A stretch of DNA of 64,000 bases, taken from the NCBI GenBank assembly GCA_023954375.1, contig JAMLIC010000008.1:1-64000 (forward strand), read 5' to 3'. A model generated the notes under the pieces. The model made no database searches. It had not been told where the DNA came from and was given only the letters and a program-made list of their open reading frames with translations. Shown here in pieces: positions 43,561 to 54,986 of this stretch (its first letter is position 1; each line of letters opens with the position of its first letter). The stretch comes from Planctomycetota bacterium. Its GTDB lineage: Bacteria; Planctomycetota; J058. A program made the position numbers and the translations under genes.

Positions 43561-45033
43561 TGGCGCGGCGGACGCGGCGGCAATCGCGCGCTCGCGCCAG
43601 GCGCCCGCCGCGAGGGTGATGGCGACGGCGACGAGCGCGGCGGCGGCCGCCCCGGCGAGGAGGAGCGGCAGGTAGCGCTCGCGCGGGCCGAGCGGCCACG
43701 GGCCCAGGGCGAGGCCGACCCACGCGCCGGCGAGGAGGGCCGAGGTCGCCGCGCTCCAGCCGACGAGGAGCGCCGCGCGGCGCGGCCCGACGCGCGCCGC
43801 CGCCAGCGCGCCCGTGGCGAGGGCGGCGAGGACGCCGAGCGCCGCGACCCGCGGCGCGTGGTGGGCCGTCGTGTCGAGGGCGGAGTGCGTGAGCGGCCGC
43901 CCCAGCAGGAGGTGCAGGCCCACGACGAGCGCCGGCCAGAGGAGCGCCGCGGGCAGGAGCGCGGGCGTCGAGCCCGTCGCGCGCCAGGCGAGGGTCAGGG
44001 CGACGAGCGCCAGCGGCACGAGCCACGTGCGCCGCCGGGCGAGGCGCTCGCGCTCGGCGCGGCGGCCCGCCTCGACGGCGGCGGCGAGGCGCCGGTGTCG
44101 CTCGACCTCGAACGTCGCCCCGCGCGGCGCGAGCGCCTCGACCGGGGCGCCCACGGCGGTCAGGGGCGGCGGCACGCCGAGCCAGGCGGCCAGCGTGGCC
44201 GCGAGGCGCGTCGCGTCGACCTCCTCGGCGAGGCGGCCGGGGGGGAGGCCGAGCGCCCGCGCGAGGAGCGGCGCGCGCGCGACCTCGGGTTCGTGGCCGC
44301 CGTGGCCGCCGGCGTCGAGGTGCCCGTGGTCGGAGAGGACGACGACCGGCGCGCCCTCGGCCGCGCGCGCGAGCCTCGCGAGCGTCGCGTCGGCCCGCTC
44401 GAGGGCCGCCCGCTGCGCCGCCGAGCCGACCCCGTGGGCGTGCGAGGCCTCGTCGACGGCGATCACGTGCACGAGGAGGAGCGAGGGGGCCGGGGCGGCG
44501 CGCCAGCGGCGGACCGCCTCGTCGAGCGGCGCGCCCAGCGCGTCGTCCGCGTCCGTGCCGCCGTCCCCGGGCCGCCCGTGCATGCGCCGCAGCCAGTCGA
44601 TCCCCTCGGCGACGAAGGCCGCGCTGCCGCCGGCGGCGCGCACGCGGTCGGTGACCGCGTCGTGGCGGGCCCGGCCGTCGAACCGGTTCGAGCGCACGCC
44701 CGAGGCGTCGGGCGGCACGCCCGTGAGGAGCAGGTGGTAGAAGGGCCGCGAGAAGGTCGGCGTCGGCAGCGCGATCGTCGCCACGGCGGACGACGGCGCG
44801 AGCGCCCGCCAGGCGGGCAGGCGCTCGGCGTCGTCCACGCGCAGGCCGTCGACGAGGACCACCAGCAGGTGGCCCGGCGGGCGGTCCGGGGCGGGCGCGG
44901 CCTGCGCCGTCAGGTCGAACCCGGGCGGTCGGTCGGCCGTGGCGAGCAGGCGCTCGAGGAGGCCCAGGGCGCCGAGCGCCAGGACGAAGGCCACGGCCGC
45001 GGTCCACGCGGCGGCGCGTCGGTCCACGATCAT
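43558..45033 (-). CDS. Membrane alkaline-phosphatase-like phosphoesterase
   Basis: 491 aa. One N-terminal helix (10-30), then an extracytoplasmic alkaline phosphatase/type I phosphodiesterase-like domain: LLVVLVDGLRVDD near 55-67 supplies the first metal Asp, SRPFYHLLLTG near 94 the nucleophile position, VLSDHGHLDAGGH near 236 the Asp-His pair and HGGHEPE a further ligand. About six helices follow (300-490), as in PigN-like or sulfatase-like membrane enzymes. Probably removes or transfers a phospho-group on a lipid or glycan. ATG 45033 is preceded directly by a repeat unit that is also open in frame, so a longer N-terminus (to 45237) cannot be excluded. Confidence 0.8.
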   Translation of the reverse strand: MIVDRRAAAWTAAVAFVLALGALGLLERLLATADRPPGFDLTAQAAPAPDRPPGHLLVVLVDGLRVDDAERLPAWRALAPSSAVATIALPTPTFSRPFYHLLLTGVPPDASGVRSNRFDGRARHDAVTDRVRAAGGSAAFVAEGIDWLRRMHGRPGDGGTDADDALGAPLDEAVRRWRAAPAPSLLLVHVIAVDEASHAHGVGSAAQRAALERADATLARLARAAEGAPVVVLSDHGHLDAGGHGGHEPEVARAPLLARALGLPPGRLAEEVDATRLAATLAAWLGVPPPLTAVGAPVEALAPRGATFEVERHRRLAAAVEAGRRAERERLARRRTWLVPLALVALTLAWRATGSTPALLPAALLWPALVVGLHLLLGRPLTHSALDTTAHHAPRVAALGVLAALATGALAAARVGPRRAALLVGWSAATSALLAGAWVGLALGPWPLGPRERYLPLLLAGAAAAALVAVAITLAAGAWRERAIAAASAAP

Positions 45034-45042
45034 GATGCGCTC

Positions 45043-45219
45043 GCGAGGGGGGCGCGATCGGCGTAAGTGCCCGGACCATGGCGTTCGGCCCGTTCCGCGC
45101 CTCCCCATCGCTCGCTCTGGCGGGTCGAGCACGAGGGGGGCGCGATCGGCGTCAGTGCCCGGACCATGGCGTTCGGCCCATTCCGCCCGTCCCACACGCT
45201 CGCTCTGGCGGGTCGAGCA
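45043..45219. repeat. Dispersed 5' repeat, two tandem copies (88-bp period)
   Basis: Copy A 45043-45132 and copy B 45133-45219 share GAGGGGGGCGCGATCGGCGT at 45045 and 45133, CCGGACCATGGCGTTCGGCC and CTCGCTCTGGCGGGTCGAGC. On the minus strand copy A ends directly before the ATG of the phosphoesterase gene. A third, diverged copy lies at 55770-55868 inside the start of the MetX-like gene. Confidence 0.75.
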
Positions 45220-45271
45220 GGCGCAGCGGACGGACATGCTCTCAGGCTCTCTGAGCCCGATGCTACCAGCG

Positions 45272-47932
<2,661 letters not shown>

Positions 47933-48046
47933 CCAGGCGGTCCTCTCCGGCGGGGGGACGCCAAGCAAGGCGTGCCGGAGGCGGGTCCGGGGCGTTCTGC
48001 GTCGTGTTCCTGGACGGCGCGCCGCGGAGTGCGACGGTCGGTCAGG

Positions 48047-48922
48047 TCAGGGGACCGGCCGGAGGGTCACCTGCTGCCCGGGCTCGACGTTCCAGGTGCG
48101 GGCGAAGTCGCCCATGTTGACCGCGAGCGCGACGTGCCCGCGGCTGTTCACGTAGACGAGCGGCTGCCCGACGGGGACGTCGCCGAACGTGCGCACGAAG
48201 GTGGCCACGAGGCGCTGGGCGCCGACGCCCACCTCGACCCGCGTCCCCGGCTCGAGGCCGTCGAGGTGCTCGGCCGGGATGTTCGTCCAGACGTTGCCGA
48301 ACGGCTCGTCGAGCGCGGTGACCACGCCCGCGGCCCCGCCGTCGGCCAGGCGCGTGGCGCGCGGCGGGGTCAGCCGCACCCAGTCGGTGATCACTGGCCC
48401 GACGTCCTCGAAGCGCGCGCCGGCGGCCAGGTGCCCGGCCGCCGGCGCGAACACGTCGCGCCCGTGGAAGGTGTCGCTCGGGCGGTCGCGCATGAACCTC
48501 GTGCTCTCGAGCAGGCGCACCTCCGCCGGCCCGTGGCGCTCGATCGCCAGCGACAGGACGCCGTTGTCGGGCCCGACGAGCAGGGTCCCGCCCTGCAGGC
48601 GCGCCACGATCGCCCGCCGCCGCGTCCCCACGCCCGGGTCGACGACCACGACGAACACGCTCCCCGGCGGGTAGACCTCCGGCGCCTCCACGAGCAGGCG
48701 CGCGCCGGCCGCGACGTCGAACGCGGGTACGGCGTGCGTCAGGTCGACCACCGGCGACCAGGGCGAGCGCGCGAGCACGACGCCGCGCAGGAGCCCCACG
48801 GCGTCGTCCTTCAGGCCGAAGTCGGTCATCAGCACGACGGGCACCGGCGCGCCCTCGGGCGGCGAGGGGGCGCCGGCGCAGGCGGCGAGGAGGGGCAGGA
48901 GGGCCAGGGCGAGCCGGGGCAT
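48047..48922 (-). CDS. SAM hydroxide adenosyltransferase-like (DUF62) lipoprotein
   Basis: 291 aa. The DUF62 fold is clear: VLMTDFGLKDDAVG near 30-43, DLTHAVPAFDV, VVDPGVGTRRR near 96-106, VGPDNGVLS, FHGRDVFAPAAGHLA near 153-167, and DEPFGNVWTNI near 208 in the C-terminal domain. Such enzymes cleave S-adenosylmethionine to adenosine and methionine in the cytoplasm. This one starts with a lipoprotein signal peptide (LLPLLAACAG), so it should be anchored outside the cytoplasm, where SAM is not expected. ATG 48922 with GAGGAGG seven bases upstream makes the start secure. Divergent from the aspartoacylase-like gene. Confidence 0.85.
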   Translation of the reverse strand: MPRLALALLPLLAACAGAPSPPEGAPVPVVLMTDFGLKDDAVGLLRGVVLARSPWSPVVDLTHAVPAFDVAAGARLLVEAPEVYPPGSVFVVVVDPGVGTRRRAIVARLQGGTLLVGPDNGVLSLAIERHGPAEVRLLESTRFMRDRPSDTFHGRDVFAPAAGHLAAGARFEDVGPVITDWVRLTPPRATRLADGGAAGVVTALDEPFGNVWTNIPAEHLDGLEPGTRVEVGVGAQRLVATFVRTFGDVPVGQPLVYVNSRGHVALAVNMGDFARTWNVEPGQQVTLRPVP

Positions 48923-49019
48923 CGGGCACCTCCTCGTCAGTGGACAGGGTGCGTGGGCGCACGACAAGGGCCTGCGTCAGTGGACGTGGATATGCTGGAG
49001 GCGGCGGGGCGGAGCGGAC

Positions 49020-50633
49020 GTGGGCGACGCGCTGAAGATCGGCGGGGTGGAGGTGCAGCCCGGCGAGCGGGCGACGATCGACCTCCCCGTGGCGCGGCTC
49101 TACACGCACACGCCGATGACCATGCCCGTGCAGGTGGTGCGCGGCCAGGAGCCGGGGCCGCGGCTGTTCGTCACGGCCGGCGTGCACGGCGACGAGCTCA
49201 ACGGGGTCGAGGTCGTGCGGCGGCTCGTGCGGCTGCCGGAGCTGGCGGGGCTGAAGGGCGACCTGCTGGCCGTCCCCATGGTCAACGTGCTCGGGTTCAT
49301 CGCCCACTCGCGCTACCTGCCCGACCGCCGCGACCTGAACCGCTCGTTCCCGGGCACGAAGAAGGGCTCGCTCACGGCGCAGCTCGCCAACCTGCTCATG
49401 GAGGAGGTCGTCGAGCACGCGACGCACGGGGTCGACCTGCACACCGGCGGGCTGCACCGGACGAACCTGCCCCACGTGCGCGCGCGGCTGGCCGACCCGG
49501 AGACGCGCCGGCTGGCCGTGGCGTTCGGCGCGCCGGTGATGGTCGACGCCGACGTGCGCGACGGGTCGCTGCGCCAGGCCGTGATCGAGCGCGGCAAGCC
49601 CATGCTCCTCTACGAGGGCGGCGAGGCCCTGCGCTTCGACGAGCTGGCGATCCGCGCCGGTGTGCGCGGGATCCTCGCCGTCATGCGCGCGATCGGCATG
49701 CTCGCGCCCGACCCCGACGCGCCGCGCCCGCGCAAGGAGCCCGTCGCCGCGCGGTCGACCCTGTGGATGCGCGCCCCCGTGAGCGGGATCCTCCGCGCCA
49801 CCGTCGGCCTCGGCGCGCGCGTGCGCAAGGGCGACGTCCTGGGCGTGCTCGGCGACCTCTACGGCGAGCACGAGGAGCCGGTGCACGCGTCCCACTCGGG
49901 GATCGTGATCGGGCGCATCCAGCTCCCGCTCGTCCACCGCGGCGACGCGCTGTTCCATATCGCCCGCTTCGCGCGCACCAAGTCGGCCGCCTCGACGCTC
50001 GCCTCGTTCCACGCCGCGCTCGAGGCCGAGGTCCCCCCCGAGGAGGCGCCCCGCAACGGCAAGCCCGAGGCGCCCGCCCCCGCCGCCGACAAGGTCGTCG
50101 CCCCGGCGCCCGTCGTGGCGAAGGCGGAGAAGAACGAGAAGGCAGAGAAGAGCGACAAGGCAGAGAAGGGCGACAAGGCCGAGAAGAGCGACAAGGCCGA
50201 CAAGGCCGACAAGGCCGACAAGGCCGACAAGGCCGACAAGGCCGACAAGGCCGACAAGGCCGACAAGGCCGACAAGGCCGACAAGGCCGACAAGGCCGAC
50301 AAGGCCGACAAGGCCGACAAGGCCGACAAGGCCGACAAGGCCGACAAGGCCGACAAGGCCGACAAGGCCGACAAGGCCGACAAGGCCGACAAGGCCGACA
50401 AGGCCGACAAGGCCGACAAGGCCGACAAGGCCGACAAGGCCGACAAGGCCGACAAGGCCGACAAGGCCGACAAGGCCGACAAGGCCGACAAGGCCGAGAA
50501 GGCCGACAAGGCCGACAAGGCCGAGAAGGCCGAGAAGGCCGACAAGGCCGAGAAGAACGGCAAGGCCGAGGAGAAGGCGCGCTCCGGGGCGTCGTCGCGC
50601 GTGCAGGCCGAGGGCGACAAGGGCAAGAAGTGA
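49020..50633 (+). CDS. Succinylglutamate desuccinylase/aspartoacylase-family enzyme with Lys-Ala-Asp tail
   Basis: 537 aa. Residues 1-330 form a zinc carboxypeptidase-like deacylase: H56/E59 in the HGDE block, the DLNRSF segment near 105, and His141 in the DLHTG block. From about 383 the protein is almost entirely Lys-Glu/Asp-Ala triplets, about 34 of them exact Lys-Ala-Asp, ending in a Lys-rich tail. The tail has balanced charge and could form a long charged helix or bind nucleic acid or polyphosphate. GTG start; TATGCT at 48991 and GGAG precede it. Its stop overlaps the next start as GTGA. Substrate unknown; known members cleave N-acyl amino acids. Confidence 0.82.
   Translation: MGDALKIGGVEVQPGERATIDLPVARLYTHTPMTMPVQVVRGQEPGPRLFVTAGVHGDELNGVEVVRRLVRLPELAGLKGDLLAVPMVNVLGFIAHSRYLPDRRDLNRSFPGTKKGSLTAQLANLLMEEVVEHATHGVDLHTGGLHRTNLPHVRARLADPETRRLAVAFGAPVMVDADVRDGSLRQAVIERGKPMLLYEGGEALRFDELAIRAGVRGILAVMRAIGMLAPDPDAPRPRKEPVAARSTLWMRAPVSGILRATVGLGARVRKGDVLGVLGDLYGEHEEPVHASHSGIVIGRIQLPLVHRGDALFHIARFARTKSAASTLASFHAALEAEVPPEEAPRNGKPEAPAPAADKVVAPAPVVAKAEKNEKAEKSDKAEKGDKAEKSDKADKADKADKADKADKADKADKADKADKADKADKADKADKADKADKADKADKADKADKADKADKADKADKADKADKADKADKADKADKADKADKADKADKAEKADKADKAEKAEKADKAEKNGKAEEKARSGASSRVQAEGDKGKK
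50192..50495 (+). repeat. 9-bp tandem coding repeat (about 34 units)
   Basis: The 9-mer AAGGCCGAC repeats about 34 times with almost no variation, within the aspartoacylase-like gene, encoding Lys-Ala-Asp triplets. The near-perfect DNA identity, including third positions, implies recent expansion by slippage or unequal exchange, so copy number probably varies between strains. Confidence 0.9.
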
Positions 50634-51838
50634 CGCCGGACGAGCGGCTGCGCCGCGAGGAGCGCGCGGTCGCCGCGCGCCCTGGCGACGCGGGGGCGTG
50701 GGCGCGCCTCTCGCGCGAGCACGAGCGCCTCGGCCGCCGTGACGACGCGGTCCGGGCCGCCTTGCGCGCGTTCCGGGCGCAGCCCGACGCGGACGGCCTG
50801 GCGCGGCTGCGCGCGCTGGGGGCCGGGGACGGGCTCTGGCCGGCGGAGCGCGGCGACGCGCAGAGCCGGCAGGTCTCGCCGCTCGACGGCCCCGACGAGG
50901 GCGTCCTGCGCTGGCGCCTCGACCTGCCGCGCGCCTGCGTCGGGCGCCCGCTCCTCGACCTCGAAGGTCGGGCCGTGCTCCGCGCGCGGCACGCCGGGCT
51001 CCTGCGGGTCGACGCGGAGGGCCGGCGCATCGAGGACCTCGGCGCCTGGCGGCCGCAGGTCGCGCCGCTGCTCGTCCTCGGCGACCCGCTCGCCTGGGAC
51101 GGCGGCTCGGGGCGCCGCGTCGGGCCCGCGCCGGCGGCGGACGTCCTCGCCTGGCGCGGCACGGGGGCCCTGGCGCCCGGCGTCGCCGGCGGGGCCTTCG
51201 CGCTCGGCGACGCGCTCGTGGCCCTCGCGCCCGACGGCGCCGTGCGCTGGACGCGCCCCGGCCCGGCGCAGGACGTCGCCTGCTCGCAGGACGGAAGCCG
51301 CGTGGTCGCGAGCGTGGGCACGGCGCTCCTCTCGCGACCGCGGGCGTTCGACGCCGCGACGGGCGCGCCGCTGTGGGAGGGGGCGCCCCGGCCGCGGAGC
51401 CTGGCCGAGCTGTCGCCGGAGCACGTCGCCGCCGCCGACGACGGCGCCTGGCTGGTCGCGGCGGGCCTCGCCCTGGCGCGCCTCGACCCCGACGGCGCGC
51501 CGCGCTGGGAGCGCAAGCTCGAGGGGCCGGTCGGCCCGCCCGCGACGGTCGGCGACCGCGTGGTCGTGACCACGGGCAGCGCCGTCCACGACCTCGACCT
51601 GGCCACGGGCGCGACGCGCTGGCGGCGCGACCTGCGGGCCGGCGAGCCGCCCACGCTCGATCCGCGCGGGGTCGCCTACGTGGCCACCTACGACGGGCGC
51701 CTCGTCGGCCTGCGGCCCGACGGGCGGACGCACTGCCAGGCGATGGTCCGGGGCACGGGCGCCCCGAGCGCCCCGACGATCGGCTGGGACGGGACGGCCC
51801 TGCTGACCGTCGGCCGCGAGCTGGTCGCGGTCAGGTAG
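50630..51838 (+). CDS. PQQ-like beta-propeller protein with TPR-like N-terminus
   Basis: 402 aa. Residues 1-65 resemble a TPR pair (ARPGDAGAWARLSREHERLGR). The remainder is a series of short beta-sheet blades with A-x-D and 'G-x-x-x-W' patterns, such as DLATGATRWRRDL near 323, as in PQQ-binding-like or quinoprotein propellers. There is no signal peptide, so it is cytoplasmic, and no enzyme active site is visible; protein scaffolding is more likely than dehydrogenase action. GTG start coupled to the aspartoacylase-like gene. Its stop overlaps the convergent DUF4388 gene by eight bases. Confidence 0.75.
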   Translation: MTPDERLRREERAVAARPGDAGAWARLSREHERLGRRDDAVRAALRAFRAQPDADGLARLRALGAGDGLWPAERGDAQSRQVSPLDGPDEGVLRWRLDLPRACVGRPLLDLEGRAVLRARHAGLLRVDAEGRRIEDLGAWRPQVAPLLVLGDPLAWDGGSGRRVGPAPAADVLAWRGTGALAPGVAGGAFALGDALVALAPDGAVRWTRPGPAQDVACSQDGSRVVASVGTALLSRPRAFDAATGAPLWEGAPRPRSLAELSPEHVAAADDGAWLVAAGLALARLDPDGAPRWERKLEGPVGPPATVGDRVVVTTGSAVHDLDLATGATRWRRDLRAGEPPTLDPRGVAYVATYDGRLVGLRPDGRTHCQAMVRGTGAPSAPTIGWDGTALLTVGRELVAVR

Positions 51839-54233
51839 CCGCCGGCGCGGGCGCCGCCCCGTCGGCCAGCGGGCACGGGACGACGGTGAGGGTCCCCTCC
51901 TCGACGAGGTCCCGCACCAGCCGGCCGACGACGAGGCGGCGCTCGCCCGAGATCCGCACCAGGTCGTCGAAGGTCTGGCGCCCGTCGATCAGCGTCAGGA
52001 CCTCGGCGTGGCCGCGCTCGCGGATCGCGTCCATCTTCCGCGCGAGGTCGGGGAAGCGGAGCACCGCCCTGCCCGAGGGCACCACGCGGCGGATCCCGTC
52101 CCACTCGGTCAGGGCGCGGATCGCGTCGAGGAGGAAGCGGTCGGTCTCGAGCGCGATCTCGGTCACGCCCTCGCCGGGCGAGAAGAACTCGTCGGGCAGC
52201 TCGTCCTGATCGAAGGCGAAGCGCGCCCCCTCCCAGAAGAGGATGTCCAGGAAGCCGGCCTTGATCTCGCGGACCTCGGCCGGGTCGAGCGCCGCCTCGT
52301 CGACGCGGCCGCCGTGGCCCTCGCGCGCGGCGAGCGCCTGCACCTGCTCGGCGCCCTCGTCGCCGAGGAAGAACTCGGCGAAGGCCTCGGCCTCGGGGTC
52401 GGCGAAGCGCAGGATGAACACCTGCCCGCGGTGGAAGTAGAGCCGCTCCTCGCGGCGCCCGGCGGTGATCAGGAGCGTCCCGCTGCGCCCGTTGTCGCGC
52501 AGGGCCTGGAGCACGGCGGCGAGGCCCACGCCCTCGAGGTCGCCCTCCAGGGCGGGGTTGTCGACCGGCGGGCGGACGGGCGGGAGCCCCGTGATCCCGG
52601 CGAGCGCGTCGGGCTGGCCGAGGGCCACGATCGCGCGCGCCAGGCGCCCGGCCTGCGGGTCGTCCTCCTTGCGCAGGACCCGCAGGAGCTCGACCCGCAG
52701 CTCGACCGCGCCCGGGGCGCGCAGGTAGCCCTTGTCGAGCCCGCGCGCGACGAGCCGCAGGAACTCGAGGCGCCCGGCGCGGGCGCGGCGGCGCAGCTCG
52801 CCGACCGAGCGGCGCAGGTCGAAGCGCCGGAAGAAGCGCGCGGCCGGGTCCTTGCCCGGCGCGGCCTCGGCCACGAGGAGCGCGTCCTCGCCGGGCACGC
52901 GCGCGACGACCTCCGCCCACTCGGCGAGCGAGCGCAGGAGCTCCTCGCGCGCGGCGGGGCCCAGGACGGCGGTGACGAGCTGGCCGCGCGCCGGCGGCGC
53001 GTCCACGCGCCGGTTGGTCAGCTCGACGTCGACCGCCGGCCACAGGGCCAGCTCGGTGATCGCCTGCGCCACGAGCTCGACCCGCGCCTGGTCGCGCTGC
53101 GCCGGGGTGACGAGGTCCTCGACCGCCGGGCCGGCCTCGACCACCTGCGCCGGGGTGACCGCGCCCAGGGCCACGAGCACGTCGGCGACGGTGACCGCGC
53201 ACCCCTGCACGACGACCTCGCCCGGGAGGGCGGCCAGGTGCTCCTCGCGTCCGGGCGCGCGGAGGGCGGCCGAGAACGGGGCGCCGCGCGCCACGAGCTC
53301 GCGCAGGAGCCCGGCCGCGCGCGGGCCCGGGAGGCGCAGCGACGCCGTGAACGGCGGCCCCGCCTCGAAGGCCGGGGCGCGGGCGACGTCGAGCTCCGGC
53401 CCGGGGGCGCCGCCCTGCGGGGCGACGTCGAGCGCGTGCCCGAGGAGCCGCCCCGCCTCTTGCAGCTCGCCGGCGGCCAGCCGCTCGCGCGCGGCGGCCA
53501 GCGCCTCGTCGGCCGGGACCAGCGCCAGGGCGCCCTCCTCGACCAGCGCGGCGACGGCGGCCAGCGCGCCGTGGTGGGGGATCCCCCAGGCGCCCAGGAG
53601 GTCCTCGAGGCGCGCGCGGCCGTCGAAGGGGCTCCGCTCGGCGTCGATCCGCGCCGCGGCGAGGCCGGCGACGATCGCCGCGTCCGCGCCGGGCGCGCCG
53701 CGCAGGAGCGCCCGGCTGCTGGGCACGTGGGCGCGGATCCGGCGCCGCTCGTCGGCGCGCCGGGCCACCTCCATGAGGAGGCCCTGGACGTCCATGACGA
53801 GCCCGCGCGAGGCGGCCAGGTCCTGCTGCACCCTCGGCGGGAGCGCGCCGGGGAGGAACTCGAAGTGGGCGTCGCCCCACAGGAACAGGTCGTGGATCTC
53901 CTCGGCCGTCTGGCGGCGGCGCGCGTCGGCGAGCTGCTCCTGGCTGACCGCCTCGGCGCGCAGGAGCTCCGCCTTGCGCGAGCGCGCCGCCTCGCCCATG
54001 TAGCGCTCGAGGGCGTCGCGCGAGAGCACGCCCGTGTGGCGCAGGATCTTGCCGAGCGAGTAGCTGCCGCGCCGGCCGGAGAACGGCAGGAAGACGCGCC
54101 CCTCCTGCACGTAGAGCCGGAGCGCCGCCTCCTCGCCGCTCGTGACGGTGAGCGCGCCCTCGAGGGCGTTGTGGCCGAGGAAGGCGAGCACCTCCTCGAG
54201 GGCCATGCTGGAGACGTGTCCGCGGAGCGCCAC
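51831..54233 (-). CDS. Large DUF4388 (PATAN) protein
   Basis: 800 aa, soluble. The N-terminus (MALRGHVSSMALEEVLAFLG) is a DUF4388/PATAN domain, and a second copy appears at about 545-655 (LEGDLEGVGLAAVLQALRDN, RSGTLLITAGRREERLYFHRGQVF). Between them are helical segments and a Pro-rich linker. PATAN domains are found in gliding and surface-sensing regulators, often beside receivers and GTPase modules, and probably read out protein or lipid interactions. GTG 54233 was chosen since the domain needs these residues, though its GGAGG abuts the start unusually closely. No output domain is recognisable. Confidence 0.8.
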   Translation of the reverse strand: MALRGHVSSMALEEVLAFLGHNALEGALTVTSGEEAALRLYVQEGRVFLPFSGRRGSYSLGKILRHTGVLSRDALERYMGEAARSRKAELLRAEAVSQEQLADARRRQTAEEIHDLFLWGDAHFEFLPGALPPRVQQDLAASRGLVMDVQGLLMEVARRADERRRIRAHVPSSRALLRGAPGADAAIVAGLAAARIDAERSPFDGRARLEDLLGAWGIPHHGALAAVAALVEEGALALVPADEALAAARERLAAGELQEAGRLLGHALDVAPQGGAPGPELDVARAPAFEAGPPFTASLRLPGPRAAGLLRELVARGAPFSAALRAPGREEHLAALPGEVVVQGCAVTVADVLVALGAVTPAQVVEAGPAVEDLVTPAQRDQARVELVAQAITELALWPAVDVELTNRRVDAPPARGQLVTAVLGPAAREELLRSLAEWAEVVARVPGEDALLVAEAAPGKDPAARFFRRFDLRRSVGELRRRARAGRLEFLRLVARGLDKGYLRAPGAVELRVELLRVLRKEDDPQAGRLARAIVALGQPDALAGITGLPPVRPPVDNPALEGDLEGVGLAAVLQALRDNGRSGTLLITAGRREERLYFHRGQVFILRFADPEAEAFAEFFLGDEGAEQVQALAAREGHGGRVDEAALDPAEVREIKAGFLDILFWEGARFAFDQDELPDEFFSPGEGVTEIALETDRFLLDAIRALTEWDGIRRVVPSGRAVLRFPDLARKMDAIRERGHAEVLTLIDGRQTFDDLVRISGERRLVVGRLVRDLVEEGTLTVVPCPLADGAAPAPAAT

Positions 54234-54282
54234 CCTCCGGATGTGACTCGCCCGTAACCCGCGCGCAACCGTGTGGGTCGGC

Positions 54283-54873
54283 TCAGGCGGGGGCCGGGCC
54301 CGCCTGGCCGCGCGTCAGGCGGCGCACGTCGAGCGCGACGAGCACCTGCGCGGCGCCCGTGGCCAGGAGGTCGGCCGAGACGACGAGCCCGATCGCCGGC
54401 CAGCCGGTCGCCGTCCAGTCGACCGCGGCCAGGAGGCCGAGGACGAACGTGGCCACGCCCCCCGCGAGGGGCCAGCGGCCGCCGGGGAGCGGCTGCATGG
54501 CGGCCGCCGCCACGCGGAAGGCGCCCAGCGCCACGAGGAAGCTGCCGAGGAGGAGCGTGGGCGCGACGACCGTGGGCGGCCAGACGAGCGCCAGCCCGCC
54601 CACGACCGCGATCACGCCGGCGCCGAGGTAGCCGAAGAGGCCGCCGCGGGTCTCGAGGCGGAAGGCCTGCGCGACCTGCAGCGCCCCGCCGGCGAACAGG
54701 AGGATCCCCGCCGCCGCCAGCGGCCGCGGCGGCGTGGTCAGCGCCACGATCACCAGGCCCAGCAGGCCGAAGGCGAGGTGCGCCGCGCCGCCGCCGGCGA
54801 GCCAGGGCCACGCGTCCTCGCCGAGCGCGCGCGCCGCGAACGGGGTGAACGGCCGCTGCCACGGGCGTTCCAT
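54283..54873 (-). CDS. HdeD/DUF308-family membrane protein
   Basis: 196 aa with six hydrophobic helices, each of Gly/Ala/Leu-rich type, as in HdeD-like (DUF308) proteins. The repeated pattern of three two-helix units is visible (GLLGLVIVALTTPPRPLAAAGILLFAGGALQV, for example, is split by a Pro-Pro turn). HdeD is an acid-stress membrane protein of unclear mechanism. ATG 54873 with a GAGGAGG stretch ten bases upstream. It lies upstream of the DUF4388 gene on the same strand with a 50-base gap. Confidence 0.8.
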   Translation of the reverse strand: MERPWQRPFTPFAARALGEDAWPWLAGGGAAHLAFGLLGLVIVALTTPPRPLAAAGILLFAGGALQVAQAFRLETRGGLFGYLGAGVIAVVGGLALVWPPTVVAPTLLLGSFLVALGAFRVAAAAMQPLPGGRWPLAGGVATFVLGLLAAVDWTATGWPAIGLVVSADLLATGAAQVLVALDVRRLTRGQAGPAPA

Positions 54874-54986
54874 GGGCGCCTGCCTCCTCGACCGAGGAGG
54901 CGCACGGCGCGTGCCGGGGGGAGACGGCCGTGGAGAACGGGTCGCGCGGGTCAGAGGTGTCCCGTGGAGCGTGGCGCCCGGTCAGC

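Noticed and set aside
50192..50495. Regular tandem repeat considered as a CRISPR array
   Set aside because: The unit is 9 bases with no spacers and lies in frame inside a gene, so it is a coding repeat.
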